Below, in pieces: positions 10,860 to 23,439 of a DNA stretch of 64,000 bases. Source of the DNA: Pontederia crassipes (Eukaryota; Streptophyta; Magnoliopsida; Commelinales; Pontederiaceae). Under the pieces are notes generated by a model that ran no database searches, was not told where the DNA came from, and worked only from the letters and a program-made list of their open reading frames with translations. The stretch spans positions 16,946,501 through 17,010,500 of the forward strand of contig CM060196.1 in NCBI GenBank assembly GCA_030549335.1, read 5' to 3'. The first letter of the stretch is position 1. Each line of letters begins with the position of its first letter. The translations under genes were made by a program, and so were the position numbers.

Positions 10860-13800
10860 AAATAACTAGGCGGTCGAAAGACACATTTCAAGGCGTTTGT
10901 GTCATCTTCAATCTTCCTCTGCTTAAACTCTCACAATGCTTCGGTAAACTCCAATGCTCAATCTTTTGCTCCATCAAATAAAATATTCCTTCCTCAGCTT
11001 CGATTCTAGGATGACAAACACTTCTTCGACTTGATATGTGAATTATTGGCAGATGATCAGTGAAGCGTGATTTGAGATTCCATGATCGAGATCTTCCCGA
11101 TTTTCGACATAAGGCTTGGACAAGTTGATATGAAAGATGAGATGTTTCATTTGAAATAGGAACTTCAACTTGTAGGCCATCTTTCATACCATACCTGTTT
11201 TGGGAAATTTTCTTCTGTGTTTTGAAGTAGCTAATCGCGACAATATCTATCTTAATGTGAAACCGTGACCCAAGGAGATAATGTTGTCATGTTCATAAGC
11301 AGTGGATCATGTGGTCATCTCCTTCTCTTGAATGGAATAACACTATCTTGTGTCATCCAATTTGCGACTCTCGAACGTCATGTCCCTCATACATAAGAAC
11401 TCCAACGATAGCAAAGTTAGAAATGTAGTCTAGCGAGCATTCGTTCCTCCATCATGAACTACTTCTGGCGTCGAACGCCTCCCCACATGTAGGCATCCAC
11501 TCCCACTTCTAGTTCTTCCGGAAAAGATTAAAAAAGGGATTGTTACATGATAATACCTCTTTTGACGAATCGTCTATAATAGTTCATCAATACAAGGAAC
11601 GAATGTAGTTCAAAAAGCCACTTGCGCAACTCCCACTCAAAGCTCAAATCGTCACGTCATTCATGTGAGCATCCCACCTCCAACGACATATCTTAGAAGT
11701 GCACTTATGATCGAACAAAGGCACACTCTCTCGCTTGATATAGAGCTAGTTCTATCGTAGTATTTCAAACAGTTGTCAGATATACTCATATGCTCCTCCA
11801 AGGTGCAATGGTATATCATAATATCATCGAGGTAGATAATCATGAACCTTCCAATGAATTGTTGCAATATCTTATTCATGAAGGAGCAAAAGGTTACCAA
11901 GAAATTAGTAAGGTCGAAAAGCATCATGAGAAACTCGAATGAGTCATATCTTGAAACACATGTTATCTTCTACACAACTTCATTAGCAATTCGGACCTGC
12001 TAGTAGCTCGAACGAAAATCTAATTTGGGGAATCATCTCACCTTGAAAAGTTGATCGAACAAGTTCACCACGACATGAATGAAATATTTGTTTTTTGTCG
12101 TAAGTTTGTGCAGCGCTCGATAATCAAACTTAATGGCCGAACATATCCTGCATCAAGTTCCGAAGATACCAACCGATAGGGAACTCCATATGGTGGCTTC
12201 GATCCTGAGATTAAAACGATTACATTGTATGCTTCACACTTCATATACAATCGCTTTGGCAACTCCAGAGACATGACATCCGTAAATAGTCTCAAAAACT
12301 TTAAGAGGCCTTTGAGTAGAAGGTCCCGAATCTTCCAAATGAAGGTCGCAAAAAGATGTGCTTCTATCTTCCTAATCCCTTTGCCACTTGCATGGTAGAG
12401 AAGATCTTTGGGTCTCCATCTAACTTCGCAAGAATGTTAAAAAATTTTATGGGATCGAAGATGACGAGTTGGTGAGTGAGATGACATACTGCAATGTGTC
12501 ACACAAAATGATACTAGCCACCACTTCATAATCATCCATGTATGTCATTGTCGCATTGAAGCTTCTCAATTATTTGTCTATGCGGACCTTCACTCCAGAA
12601 AAAAATTTCTGTGGTCGTCTTCACATTGACAATCTTGAATGTGACAAAAGTTTTAATAATGGCAACTTCAGTTTCTTAGCGACCACTTATGACACCAATA
12701 ACTATAAAGTTCTCATGTCAATGAGGGAGTTGAATATTTGTTAGTTCGACTCAATGTCCACAAAGAGTCAAACGTTCGATGAAAAACCTTTCGAGGCATT
12801 GATAGGGTTGAGAACGCGCATCGAAATGAGACACACTTCTTTCTTTGGCTCATCGGAGGATAATATATTGCATTGACCGTTGTCCTTTGCGAACAATCAC
12901 TTGTCCAATTTGCAAGGCTTTAGTGATTTTTTGCCCCTCTTAAAATTGTTGTTATCTTAATGGCCCTTATCTTTGTCTTGGTGTCAAGTGATTAAACTTG
13001 CCTCCCTCATTGCAACTTGAATTATTCTCCCTCATCATTGCCCTTGGGCTAGGACTTTGGTGGTATGGCATTGGATTTCTTATATTAGAGAGCAACTTGG
13101 CATTGGATTTCTTATATTAGAGAGCAACTCAGCAGTAGCGACTAGTGAGCGAAGATTGAGGCAATCCAATCATTCCAATTTCTTCTTGAACCAAGCCTTC
13201 AAACCCTTGCCGAAGACAGCCTACAAGGTATCTTTAACCACCTAAAAATTTTATAGACGAAGCTCGATGAATTCTTTCACGTACTCCTTCAACTTACTCT
13301 TTTAGTTGATATTGAATAATGCAATCTTGTCATCCGATCCGAATTTTGCTAGGCAAAAGTAGTTGACCAAATACTATTAAATTCTTTATGTCTCATTGTC
13401 ATGTTTCAAGTCATCATAATGGCATCATCATAAACCCGCCCCATCCTATAGGTAGAAAGACGGGGTCTTCATCATCATAAACGTATCGTTGGACGTTTCA
13501 TAGAAAATCATTGATTTATTTTGCCGACCTCTCGCCCTTGTACGACCTCGACTTTGGCACATTGATCCTTGATTTGTGCGACACGAATGATTTTCTACTT
13601 CGTTCATTTCTTGGGCATCATTTGAGCTCTTCCCGAAAGGCTTTGAGCTTTTCATCTAAAACATACTTATGTTATGTAGCTTGTTAGCTAGAGTTTCCCT
13701 CATGTCCATGTTTGTTGCCTCCATCGACTTGAGTCATACATATAATGGCGTGATTTCACCCAACATGATTATAATGTCCACTACATTGGTCAGCTCTCGC

Positions 13801-13900
13801 TTATGCATCACAAGTTGCTCTTGCATCGCATCGACTAAAAAAACTCGATTTTTTTTACCGGAAGGTAATTAGGCTGAGGTCAAGTCTCATTTCTTGAGAC
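10860..13900 (-). mobile_element. decayed chromovirus (Ty3/Gypsy) polyprotein
   Basis: Reading right to left: a gag-like basic segment (about 13655-13446, SRGRTRARGRQ), then heavily broken sequence, the start of reverse transcriptase near 12230 (GSKPPYGVPYRLVSSELDAGYVRP), then KNKYFIHVVVNLFDQL and the RT core (LTNFLVTFCSFMNKIL, active-site IIYLDDIMIY at about 11823-11834). At the end, about 11030-10880, a frameshifted chromodomain is visible: VEEVFVILE, EYFI*W and WEF...LWEFKQRKIEDDTNALK in adjacent frames. RNase H and integrase are not readable. The order gag-RT-chromodomain identifies a chromovirus. Stops and frameshifts are frequent and no LTR pair was found, so it is an old, dead copy. 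Confidence 0.75.
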
Positions 13901-14300
13901 CCGATCGAGATCGAGTCAGGACCGGATCCGAGTTGTGAAAACCTGAACCATATCCCGACCCCGGTAATACATATTATGTTAATATTAAATTATTTTAAAA
14001 TATTATATTTATATTTATTTTGATCTAAATTCTATGATTTGTTATATGTATATCTTAAATATATATTATAATATATGTAATTTAATTAATAATTATCATA
14101 TTTATATGATAATATTAATATTTTTAGTATTATATTATTTTTAAATTTTTTATTAAATTGAGACAATCGAGAATTTATTATTTTTGTCCCGATTCAATCG
14201 AGACCTCTAATCCCAATCGGAATCGGATTTTTTTTCAAAAATTTGAAACAAACTGGGCCGGCCGATACCCGATCACAAACCTAGATTTGCTCACCCGCGC
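13870..14300. other. possible non-autonomous transposon with GACCCGA-rich ends
   Basis: A very AT-rich core (about 13970-14160) is flanked by GC-richer edges carrying CCCGATCGAGATCGAGTC on the left and CCCGATTCAATCGAGACC on the right. This layout is common in non-autonomous plant transposons, but I could not define inverted termini or a target duplication. Confidence 0.3.
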
Positions 14301-15246
14301 TGCACATACCAGTGACCGGTTCCTTCACTGTCCACACCTCCCAAACATGAAGAGGATCCTAACGCGATCATTTGACACCCAAATTTGATGCGAACATTCC
14401 TAGGCAAGTGTGATTTGAGATTAAGTTTTGTTTCTCCTACACTTTCAACAAAAAAGAAAGTTCTGTTTCCCCAAGATCTAGTTCCCCATCGTGAAACTCA
14501 AGTACGCACAGCAAATATTCGACGACGAGCGTGAGAGACTCATTCCTTCATTTTCGCTCAGAGAGCTAATCTGAAATATTATATTTGTTTGTGTCAAGGT
14601 AGGGTTTCAAGTATGCACAACTGGCAAGTTAAAACCAAATAGTAAGCGTCATGCTTACATTTACACATGAAGGCACATAACAATAAATTGGTAAAACATC
14701 AAACTGTCGTTCACGGACGGACATAAATAGTGCATCATATAGCATCCACTTGAAAAATAATATGCTCGTAGTAAGCATAGATAATGCAACATATCAAATG
14801 TGCAGCTTTTACACTATTAAATAATCACACTCCATAGATCGGATCTAAAGCCTCATGTCTGAGCTCGTCATGGTCGTCGGTAGAGACGGAGGAAACTCAT
14901 GATATTTTTCCTGCATCGTGCGGCTGTTCTAAACTTCCATTGTTGCATAGTTAGATGCATTTTTTGGGGGGTGGGTGGGTAACCACTAAGAATGGCGAAA
15001 CAAATCAAGTGATTTGGGGCAATTAGGTGGTGGGGTCCTTGATCATAAGAAAAGCTTGAATTATAGGCTGACACATACATAGTAGTTCAAGATTTTGTTT
15101 TATTACTAGTTCAAGATATCACACAAGCTGAGGAAAAAAACAAAAGACAAAAGTACCAACTTTTACTGGGATATCACAACATGAACAAAGATGCAGAAAA
15201 AATTCAGAAGAGAACGAGCTACAACATACTGTTGCATTGAAAACAT
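14301..15246. other. spacer downstream of the MAPEG gene
   Basis: No coding region is supported. It includes the presumed 3' UTR of the minus-strand MAPEG gene next to 15247. A G-run (GGGGGGTGGGTGGG near 14966) is the only local oddity. Confidence 0.4.
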
Positions 15247-16222
15247 TCACAGTCTCCCCTGCAGGACCAGGCTGATGCCGAACGACGCCGAGCAGATTAT
15301 GAGCCCGAACAGCGCCACGAAGTTGAGCCCCCTGGACAAAACAACAAACACAACGGCGACACGTCAAATATGCAGATCGCTCACGGACGTTGACGAAGGA
15401 AAGCTAAGGGAAACGGAAAGCGTACCCAATCTTCAATCGGTTCTCGGGGACTCCCGTGGCGTAGCCCTTGAAGTAGAAGAACCGGGCAACAGTGTAGAAG
15501 AGCCCGAGCCCCGCCCCGATGCGCGGGTGCTGGAATCCGCCCACCAGCAGCATCGCGAAGAACACCGGCATCATCTCCAGCGAGTTCTGGTGCCCCCTCT
15601 GCACCCACGCATCATTCACATCATACGATCAGTGAAGGCACTTATAGCTGCTTGTGAAATCCATAAACAAAAATGATTCTTTTGTGCAAACGCCCGCTCC
15701 TGTACTTTTTGTTCCAGAATCGTTGCGATCCAAACAAAGACAAGCAAAATACAAAAATCATAATAAAATTTGGCGCAGAACCATATCTTCAACGCCTACA
15801 TCTAATAATTTTTGCAAATACTTTACGAACATGCACTATCGGGAGAGGGCAAAACACGGATTTGCTGATAAAACCTCCAAAAAAGACAAAACTTTGCATG
15901 ACAAAATCTTTCCGAGCCCTAGTTACTGGGATCGCGAAAAGGTACCTGAACACAGTTGAAGAGCTTCGCATCCTTGTTCTCCGATTCCAGCGCGTAGAGG
16001 GTGGGATAGAACACCTTGTACCTACAGGGACGCCAAGCAACAGATGCGGAATCAGCACCTAATGAACAAACAATCATCCGGAAAAACACTGGCGAAAGAC
16101 CGAGGAGAACTGTACTTTCTGCGAGCCTTGCCGACTTGAATGGCCATCCAGAAGTTCAAGATGGCGTAGAGGACGAGGACGAGCACCACGAAGCCGTAGT
16201 CGCCGGGGATCTCCACCGCCAT
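15247..16222 (-). CDS. MGST3: microsomal glutathione S-transferase 3-like MAPEG protein
   Basis: Four exons on minus: 16222-16116, 16021-15946, 15598-15426, 15331-15247. All three introns have GT-AG ends and the joined frame is open for 146 residues, the usual length of plant MGST3 proteins. The product is a small integral membrane protein of the MAPEG family, expected in the ER, with glutathione transferase/peroxidase activity toward lipid hydroperoxides in relatives. Visible features: N-terminal membrane helix at about 10-30, a basic loop GKARRKYK, the family signature FNCVQRGHQNSLE at about 57-69, further hydrophobic segments at about 70-85, 88-103 and 121-142, and YTVARFFYFKGYATG at 97-110. 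The start MAVEIPGDYGF fits relatives. The first exon is GC-rich. No lesion is seen. Confidence 0.93.
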
Positions 16223-17767
16223 TGCCGCTGCTCCTTTTCCTGCTGTGCTTCCGACGCCGCTACAAAAGGAGAGATGCCTTGCGTCTCGTTTGTCGCAGGG
16301 CGGAACAGGCCACGGGGGTTTATTTTGTAACGGGGGCCAACCGTTGCTTGGATGCGAAGAGTGTAGAATGACGCGGCAATCTTGCGGCCCAAGATACGGT
16401 TGACTGGGCCAAATGCTTCTGTTTTAGCACGTGTGGGAACCTTCTTGAACTTTCTGGATAATACGTGCCGTTTTTTTAAAAAAAATTAATGACTGCAATT
16501 AGATTTTATAATTATTATGTAATTTTTTAATAGTGAAATTAATTATTTTTTAAAAAATGTACTTTTTTTTTGTTTCAAGCCACGACCGATCACATGCGCA
16601 TCAATAGTTTTGACTAAATTATAATTACTGTTTTCAATCTCAAAAGCAAATAACATGATCCTCATATGAAATGATAAAAAAATCGATAGCCGTCAATTAT
16701 TTTTTATTCCCATATACCAAATGCTTTAATTTCAATTATGTGGATAATAATGAAAATATTTCCCCCCCCTGTTCGTCACTTTATTCAAAGTCGAATAACA
16801 CGATCAATACTATTTAAAAGCACAAAGTTCTTCTATCTTTTTCTTCTTCTTTGCAAACTTAATTACTTTACGTGTGTTGGTTAGTTATTCTTTGATGCAG
16901 TACTAGAATGTTACGTCCAGTTTAAATTTTTATTTTGTTTTCTTTTTTTATAATCAATTCTTGATATCTGAAAAATGAAATCGACCATTTAATTTATAAT
17001 AATTCGATAATATCGTCTAAAAACGATAGGAGATACTCTTCATAAAAAAAATTTTCATTCGCTTATGAAACCTTGGGAAGGAAGGAATCAGACCTATTCC
17101 ACCCTATTTTTTTTTATTTCCGTCTCTTTCTTGTTCATACGATTGGTACGTCATTTCACCGTTGAAAAGTACATTTTATTGTGTTTTTAGACATTCAAGA
17201 TCCAATTATTTCCAAGTCAACGTGAGACCAAAAAATCATATCGGCTGATGACGTGATCCTAAATTCGACGCTTGTGAGTGGCTTTCTACTTCTTATAAAA
17301 GTTCGCATTTGTGTTGTTGCATTTTTTTTTTCCTATCTACTATGTCCTGATCAAAGTTAACAGATCATGACACTTCATTTGAGACTTTGAAGTTTTGAAT
17401 CAACAAATTGATCAAAGATGAACAAAAAAAATAGTGGAACAATATCTTCAAAGTGGTGCAATGATCGGGTTGAATCACGCATGACGTTTCTTTTTTCACA
17501 TAAAAAAGGTGCCATTTTACGCAAAAAAAATATTTTAAAAAAACTATACGAGTCTTAAACCATTAAATTAAGAGGTCAGTTGGCCATTTGGATATATAAA
17601 AAAGTCATTTATGCAGCGAGGGCTTGCTCGACCGTGGGTTTTTAAGTAGGTACGATCTGATGCGAAAAAAAAACTCTTTTTTTATTACAAAATATATCAT
17701 TAATAAAATATTAAGTTGGTGAGATTCCTTTGGTAAAAATATTTTATCATTCGATATCAATTATATT
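16223..17767. other. upstream flank of MGST3-like gene and AT-rich spacer
   Basis: The first about 200 bp are GC-richer and presumably hold the promoter and 5' UTR of the minus-strand gene. The rest is AT-rich without coding signal. A stretch near 17420-17475 (AATATCTTCAAAGTGGTG) resembles 34738-34760 and is probably a retrotransposon scrap. Confidence 0.4.
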
Positions 17768-17859
17768 GTTGAACTTGAAGTTTGTGAGAGAGACACTTAT
17801 ATATCTACGATGTGTTATACACACAATTAATTTATCTACGTTTTCGCCTTGAGCATTGT

Positions 17860-18355
17860 TTAATGTGTTGATCAAACAAAATGAAATTTAATCACAAAAT
17901 CATTACCTTTCTATTGGAATAATGCCCTTTTGGGCATATGGACCGCAAGATCCAAATTGCGCGCCGCGAGAATCGCGCACTGTGCGGACACGACGTTCTG
18001 CCTTTTGGGAACATGGGCCGCACATACACGCGACCCATTAGGACGAGGCGCATGCCTGCGCGGACACATCATCATACACGTGATGGACGCGCGTGATGCG
18101 TTCTGTCTAACTTATTGTCCAAGTCTCCCTACCTTATAAAAGAGGACCTATAGCATAGGTCCCAAATATACTTTCACAGAGGTTCGTCCAGAGTACTTAT
18201 GCTGTGGCAAAGAGTTCCGTTCCCCAGATATTCAGTTTCCGATCCCGATGTGCAAGTGCGTTCGTCAAGAGTTCGTGGGAAATCCCCGACGATCCGCTTC
18301 CACTGCAAGAGGTATTTCGCAACTTCTAAATTTTATATCTATTATAAATTCCAAT
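17860..18355 (+). mobile_element. 5' LTR of Copia element (left edge uncertain)
   Basis: The right end is placed at about 18355 (ATTATAAATTCCAATA) because a tRNA-Met primer-binding site follows and because the same end sequence, closing in CAACA, recurs at 25065-25125. A TATA-like CCTTATAAAAG at about 18132 fits a U3/R border. The left edge is not fixed and could be as far left as about 17768. A related about 50-bp segment (TAATGTGyTGATCAAACAAAA) occurs at 35444, so this family has another fragment in the window. Confidence 0.6.
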
Positions 18356-18356
18356 A

Positions 18357-18368
18357 TTAGTATCAGAG
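18357..18368 (+). other. primer-binding site, initiator tRNA-Met type
   Basis: TAGTATCAGAGC directly after the LTR differs by one base from the usual plant Copia primer-binding sequence TGGTATCAGAGC, which pairs with the 3' end of initiator tRNA-Met. Confidence 0.7.
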
Positions 18369-19834
18369 CTTTTTTTTTAGGTTTTTCTCGAACTCGTGAT
18401 TGTGTCAAAAAAATAATATTCGTTATTATTTGGGATCTGCGCACCTCGATTGTATGACCACAATCAGGGACAAAGTAGAGTTTGTCATCACAAATATATT
18501 ATGGATGAACCTAGATCATAATATATTTTTTGGATTTATTTAATATTTTTGGTGAAATTTTCGGATTTTTTTTTATACGTTGCAAGAAAAAAATAGAAAA
18601 CAAAAGGAAAAACTCTCCAGCAGACACATGGCCCGCTGGAAGGCCTAATTTGTGCAAAATAGTTGTACATATGAGAAGTGACAATTGGACTGGCTGAGAG
18701 GCCCCATAAACATATTTTCTTTTTCTTTTCTTTTCTGATTTTCGTTAATTTTTAAAATATTTCGAAAATAGAAAAGATTTATTATAAAATCTTGAAAAAT
18801 CAGGATAAATTTGTTTTTTCCTCAGAAATTTTTATGTAATATTGCATGCAATTTAGTGTTATTAAAAGAAAATCATTTGTTGATTTAAAGTATTAAATTA
18901 AATGATTATATTTGCATATCAATAAATGTGTTATCATGCATGAAATAAATATCTTCGTTTATGTATGTCATAATAATATTTATTTCTGTGATTAAAATTT
19001 TGACTATGTGTTAAAATCAAATTGGTATGTCCAATCTTGTTAAGCATGATAATTTGCCTTGAATTTCAAATTGATTTGAAATTGATTAAATTAAAATTAA
19101 TTCCTTTTATGAGAATTAATTAAGATGGCAATATTAATTTTGGCCATGGGCTGAAATACATGTTTCATGCAAAGCCTATAATAAAATAATTAGTTGGTTT
19201 AATTATACAAGCTATATGTAATTAAAGAATACATGAAACATAAGTAGTTCTTTTGTAGGACTAAGGCACCTTAAGATTCAAATATTGTCACAATAACTAA
19301 CGTCTTTCTGTTGAGTGGTGCGTGACCCAAAATGCATGTCTAGAAAGATTTCGAGGGATTGGCCTAGTGCATGGTCAACGTAGTCTTCAGAAATAGGATT
19401 GATATGTGACAGTGGGAGCACAACTTTTTCTAATGTGATATCGAGGCGAAGGATAGTGCACGGTTATTTAATTGGCACCCTTTGGGGAAGAGCTCCCGTT
19501 GCACTAGTCTTGGTCATATTAGAAATAATTTTGTGCACCACACGAAATGAATTTCGGTGATTTTGAATTATAAGTTGATTCAAAATGGATAGAGTAAAAA
19601 ATTTTGAATTATGTCTTGATTCAAAATTCAATCATTTAGATAAATTTTGTCACATTATTAAAATAATGAATAATAATATTTCTTGGAGATAGTGGGAGAT
19701 GAGTGAGAGTCCAACAACCTCTCGATGTTACTACTTCATTAATATTGTTATTTCATTTTTTATGTTGTTTGCGGATAAAATTAAAGCATGCATAACACTG
19801 ATTTCTCCTAATTGTTTTGTGACCAAACTAAACC
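18369..19834 (+). other. Copia untranslated leader
   Basis: AT-rich sequence between the primer-binding site and the gag start. No open frame of note is seen; this is long for a leader and may hold unrecognised insertions. Confidence 0.4.
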
Positions 19835-19956
19835 ATGGGTTCCAAAACAATAATTACTGATCTGAACAAGAATGAGAAGCTCAATGACGATAATTATGAT
19901 ATTTAGTACCGTAAAGTCCAATATCTTCTAGAAGAACAAGAGGTCTTGGAGACCTA
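19835..19956 (+). pseudogene. Copia gag, N-terminal stub
   Basis: ATG at 19835 gives MGSKTIITDLNKNEKL and continues as a Tork/Angela-type gag N-terminus, with an in-frame TAG at codon 24 (19904-19906) where relatives have tryptophan, then YRKVQYLLEEQEVLE. The sequence is cut at about 19956 by a GC-rich insertion. The remaining gag, protease and start of integrase are missing. Confidence 0.7.
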
Positions 19957-20796
19957 ATCTCCCTCGCCGCGTGCGAGGGAGAAAGAGGGGACCGGTGCCC
20001 CCCGAGCGAGGCGAGCTCGCTCGGGGGGGCCCGGCCCCCCTAATCTCCCTCGCCACGCGTGAGGGAGAAAGGGGGGCCGGCGCCCCCCTGAATAAGCTCG
20101 TCGGCGGGCGGGCTTGCTAAGGAGGCGCCGGCCCCCCTTTGTCCCTCACACAGGGGGGTCGGCGCCCCCCTTTCGCTCCGGCGACACGGGGGCGACATCC
20201 CGCTCTTTTTTTATTTTTAATTATTTATATATATATTATTTGATATAAAAATAGATTACTATTAAGGAAGGGCTACAATGGTCTTTTCACAAATCAAAAA
20301 AATCGAAATGAACATAAAACTTCACGGAATTGAACGAAAGACCAAACTAGAAAAGTCGCAATAGTTTAGGTACCCAAAAAATGAAGTTCGTATTTTGGGA
20401 TTAGATGTGGTATTTCGCGATAGTTCATGGGAGGTTAGAGAAAATAACACTTTATTTTTAATACAAAATAAAGTATTTTTAAATACCAAAAATATTTTTT
20501 AAATATCTATATACTTTTCTACATTTAAAATAATTTATTTCATATTTTTTTATATTTTAAATGATATAAAATTATACATTTAACTAAAAAATAAGTAATT
20601 TTTTAAAAAAAGAAAAAAAAAATTGGATCGTCGGATCGGGTCAACTCGGGTTGGAAAATCCAACCCGGCCCGACCACCACCTTGGTCGAGTCGTGGTCGG
20701 GTCGGGTCGACGACCCGATCCAAAAGGGGTCAGGTCGGGTCAAATTTCCGGGTTCATCGGGTCGGGTACCCAGTGAACACCCCTACACGCAAGACA
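19957..20796. mobile_element. composite insertion in Copia gag-integrase interval
   Basis: Replaces about 1-2 kb of expected gag-protease-integrase sequence. It starts with a GC-rich block (19957-20200) containing a direct repeat (CCTAATCTCCCTCGCC at 19953 and 20040) and a 12-bp perfect stem, CCCCCCGAGCGA at 19998 with its complement at 20017. An AT-rich block follows, and then a GTCGGGTC-rich block at 20630-20790 ending GTGAACACCCCTA. That last end resembles the CAGGGGTGTTCA-type termini of non-autonomous hAT-like elements, so two insertions may be stacked. Exact borders are not determined. Confidence 0.5.
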
Positions 20797-23267
20797 CGAT
20801 TTCTCTTATTTCATCACATTTATTGATGATTATTCATGTTACGGTGTTGTATACTTGATTTCTCATGAGTTTGAAGCCTTGGATTGTTTTGTACGATTCA
20901 TAAACATGGCAGAGAATCAAGTGGATCGCAAGATTAAAGCCTTGCGAACCGACCGCGGACATGAATATCTCTCTGACTTATTCAAAAAGTTATGTGATGA
21001 AAAAGGTATAGTTAGGCAACTAACAATACCGAAAACTTCACAACAAAATGGTGTTGCGAAAAGACGGAATCGTACCTTATTTGATATGGTCCGATCCATG
21101 ATGGCGCAAGCTAATCTCCCAATTTCGTATTGGGGAGATGCCTTATTGACTGCAGCCTACATTTTACATCGTGTACCATCGAAATTCATTTCTACCACAC
21201 CTTATGAACTTTGGACAAGTCGAAGGCCTAACCTTAGTTATTTGTGCCCTTGGGTTGCGCAGTCTATGTTCTAAACAACTCTTATAAGTATGGGAAGTTG
21301 GGTCCTAGAGGGCAGAAATGTATCTTTATAAGATATTGTGAAACCTCTAAGGCCTATGTATTCATAGGAGAAAGAGAAAATGGTATGGTAACGAAAATCG
21401 AAAGTAGAGATGTGACATTCATAAAGAACGAATTTTCTAAGTAAGGCGAAATAGACAAAGGATTTCTCATAGATGTAGAGGAAGATCCTAAGTTGACGGC
21501 TCAGACAGATCAACCAGTTGAGGAGTTAGTCTCCTATATCCCATAACTTGATCCGAGTGGGAGAGATTCACAATCCTCAATTGATGAAAGTTCTCTTCGA
21601 CGAACTAGTAGAAAACATGTTCCGCGCCGACATTTTGAAATCGAAGGGCTGCATGAACATGGACCACATGAGGTCAACAGAGTAAGTCTAGAAGATGAAC
21701 TTGAGCCAAAATTTATCGAAGATGCTCTCTCGTCTCCTACTAAGGAAAAATGGATTAAGGCAATGGAGAAAAAGTTAGGATCCATGCAGAAAAATCAAGT
21801 CTGGGACTTGGTTGATCTCTCGCCAAGCCGTAAGGCAATTGAAAATAAATGGGTTCTCAAAATTAAACGTGGCATGGATGGATCAATTGAGAGATATAAA
21901 GCTCGCCTAGTGGCGAAAGGTTTCACTCAAACTGCGGGTGTTGACTATGAAGAAACTTTTGCAACTGTTGTAAGGTTTATTTCAATTCGCCTAATATTAG
22001 CTATAGTCACACATATGGACTTAGAATTACATCAAATGGATATAAAAACCACGTTTCTCAATGGAGAACTAGATGAGAAAATTTACAATGAGCAACCTCA
22101 AGGCTTCATTGTAAAAGGAGAAGAGCGCAAAGTTTGCAAGCTGCGCCGGTCCATTTATGGACTCAAATAATTATCTAGATAGTGGTATCTGAAATTTCAT
22201 CAGTCAATCATTTCGTACGGTTTTAATATGATTGATGAAAATCACTGTGTGTATGTTTATAAGTCCAAAGATAATTTTACTATCCTGACATTATATGTCG
22301 ACGAAATTCTAATAGCTAGTAATAATAGAGACTATGTCATTACCATTAAGCAATGGTTGTCCTCCATGTTTGAGATGAAGGACATGGATGAATCAGCCCA
22401 CACTCTGGGTGTGAAAATCTAACATGACCGTTCCAAACGAGTCCTTGCTTTGTGCGGGAATCATATACAAATTTTTTTATGGAATGATTCTGTATGCATG
22501 GCTGCAAAATCGTTGACACTCCTATTATGAAAAGTGAAGTTTTAAACTCGGACATGTGCCCTAAAACTTCAGAGGAACAAAAGGAAATATCAAATGTTCT
22601 CTATGCGAGTGTGGTCGGTAGCCTGATGTACGCTATGATGTGTACTCAGCCAGACATATGTTTTACCGTGGGTCTAGTTAGTCGATATCAGGCTTATCTT
22701 AGACGTCAACACTGGAAGGCGGTGAAGAGAATCATGAGATACCTCAAGGATACTGCAGATCTTGCACTGTGCTATCATGGAGGAAGTCTATGACTTGTTG
22801 GATTCACCGATGCCGATTGGACTAGTAACGTTGATGAACGGAAATCCACCTCCGGATACACTTTCTTGCTCAACAATGACGCTATTACATGAAGTAGCAA
22901 GAAACAAGATTGTGTGATACTGTCAACTATGGAGGCTGAATTCATAGCTTGTTCAGTAGCTGTACAAGAAGTCTTATGGCTTAAGAGATTCCTTCAAAAC
23001 ATGAGTATTTCTGAGAATGCAATGAAGAAAATGATTCTTCACTGTGACAATCAAGCAGCCATAGCTTATGTGAAGGATGAGAAATATCATTGTAAAGGAA
23101 AGCATATCGACACAAAGTATAAATTTGTACGAAATCAAGAAGTCAAAGAGGAGATTTCAGTTGAGTGCGTATCAACGCACAAAATGGTTGCTGATCCGTT
23201 CACCAAGACATTGCCAAGAGAGGTATTCTTGAGACATGTAAATGCCTTAGGGTTGCGTAGATTATAA
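20797..23267 (+). pseudogene. Copia pol remnant: integrase, reverse transcriptase, RNase H
   Basis: Integrase from about 20830 (IDDYS equivalent broken by a frameshift, then RTDRGHEYLS, QQNGVAKRRNRT). Reverse transcriptase from about 21763 (VWDLVDLSPSRKAIENKW, RLVAKGFTQ, MDIKTTFLNGEL), with the active-site box reading YVDE instead of YVDD near 22283. RNase H from about 22800 to 23267 (DWTSNVDERKSTSGYTF, STMEAEFIA, KHIDTKYKFVR), ending ALGLRRL and TAA. At least two frameshifts (near 20830 and 21250) and several stops (21442, 21544, 22168, 22421, 22791) break the frame. The lineage looks like Tork/Angela. The active-site change alone should kill reverse transcription. Confidence 0.85.
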
Positions 23268-23439
23268 ATGTAATAATGTACTCAAATTTTTTAATAAATA
23301 AAAGATTATTTTTCTTGATAATTCATTGTTGTGAAGTCTTGATATGCATGTGAAAAGTATGTCGATCAAGCCTAGATTTGTTCACTTCACAATCAGTGCA
23401 CATGACGAATCCCATATTACAACTTTTATCTTCTTACAT

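Noticed and set aside
15191..15676. 161-codon plus-strand frame
   Set aside because: It is the antisense shadow of MGST3-like exons 3 and 4.
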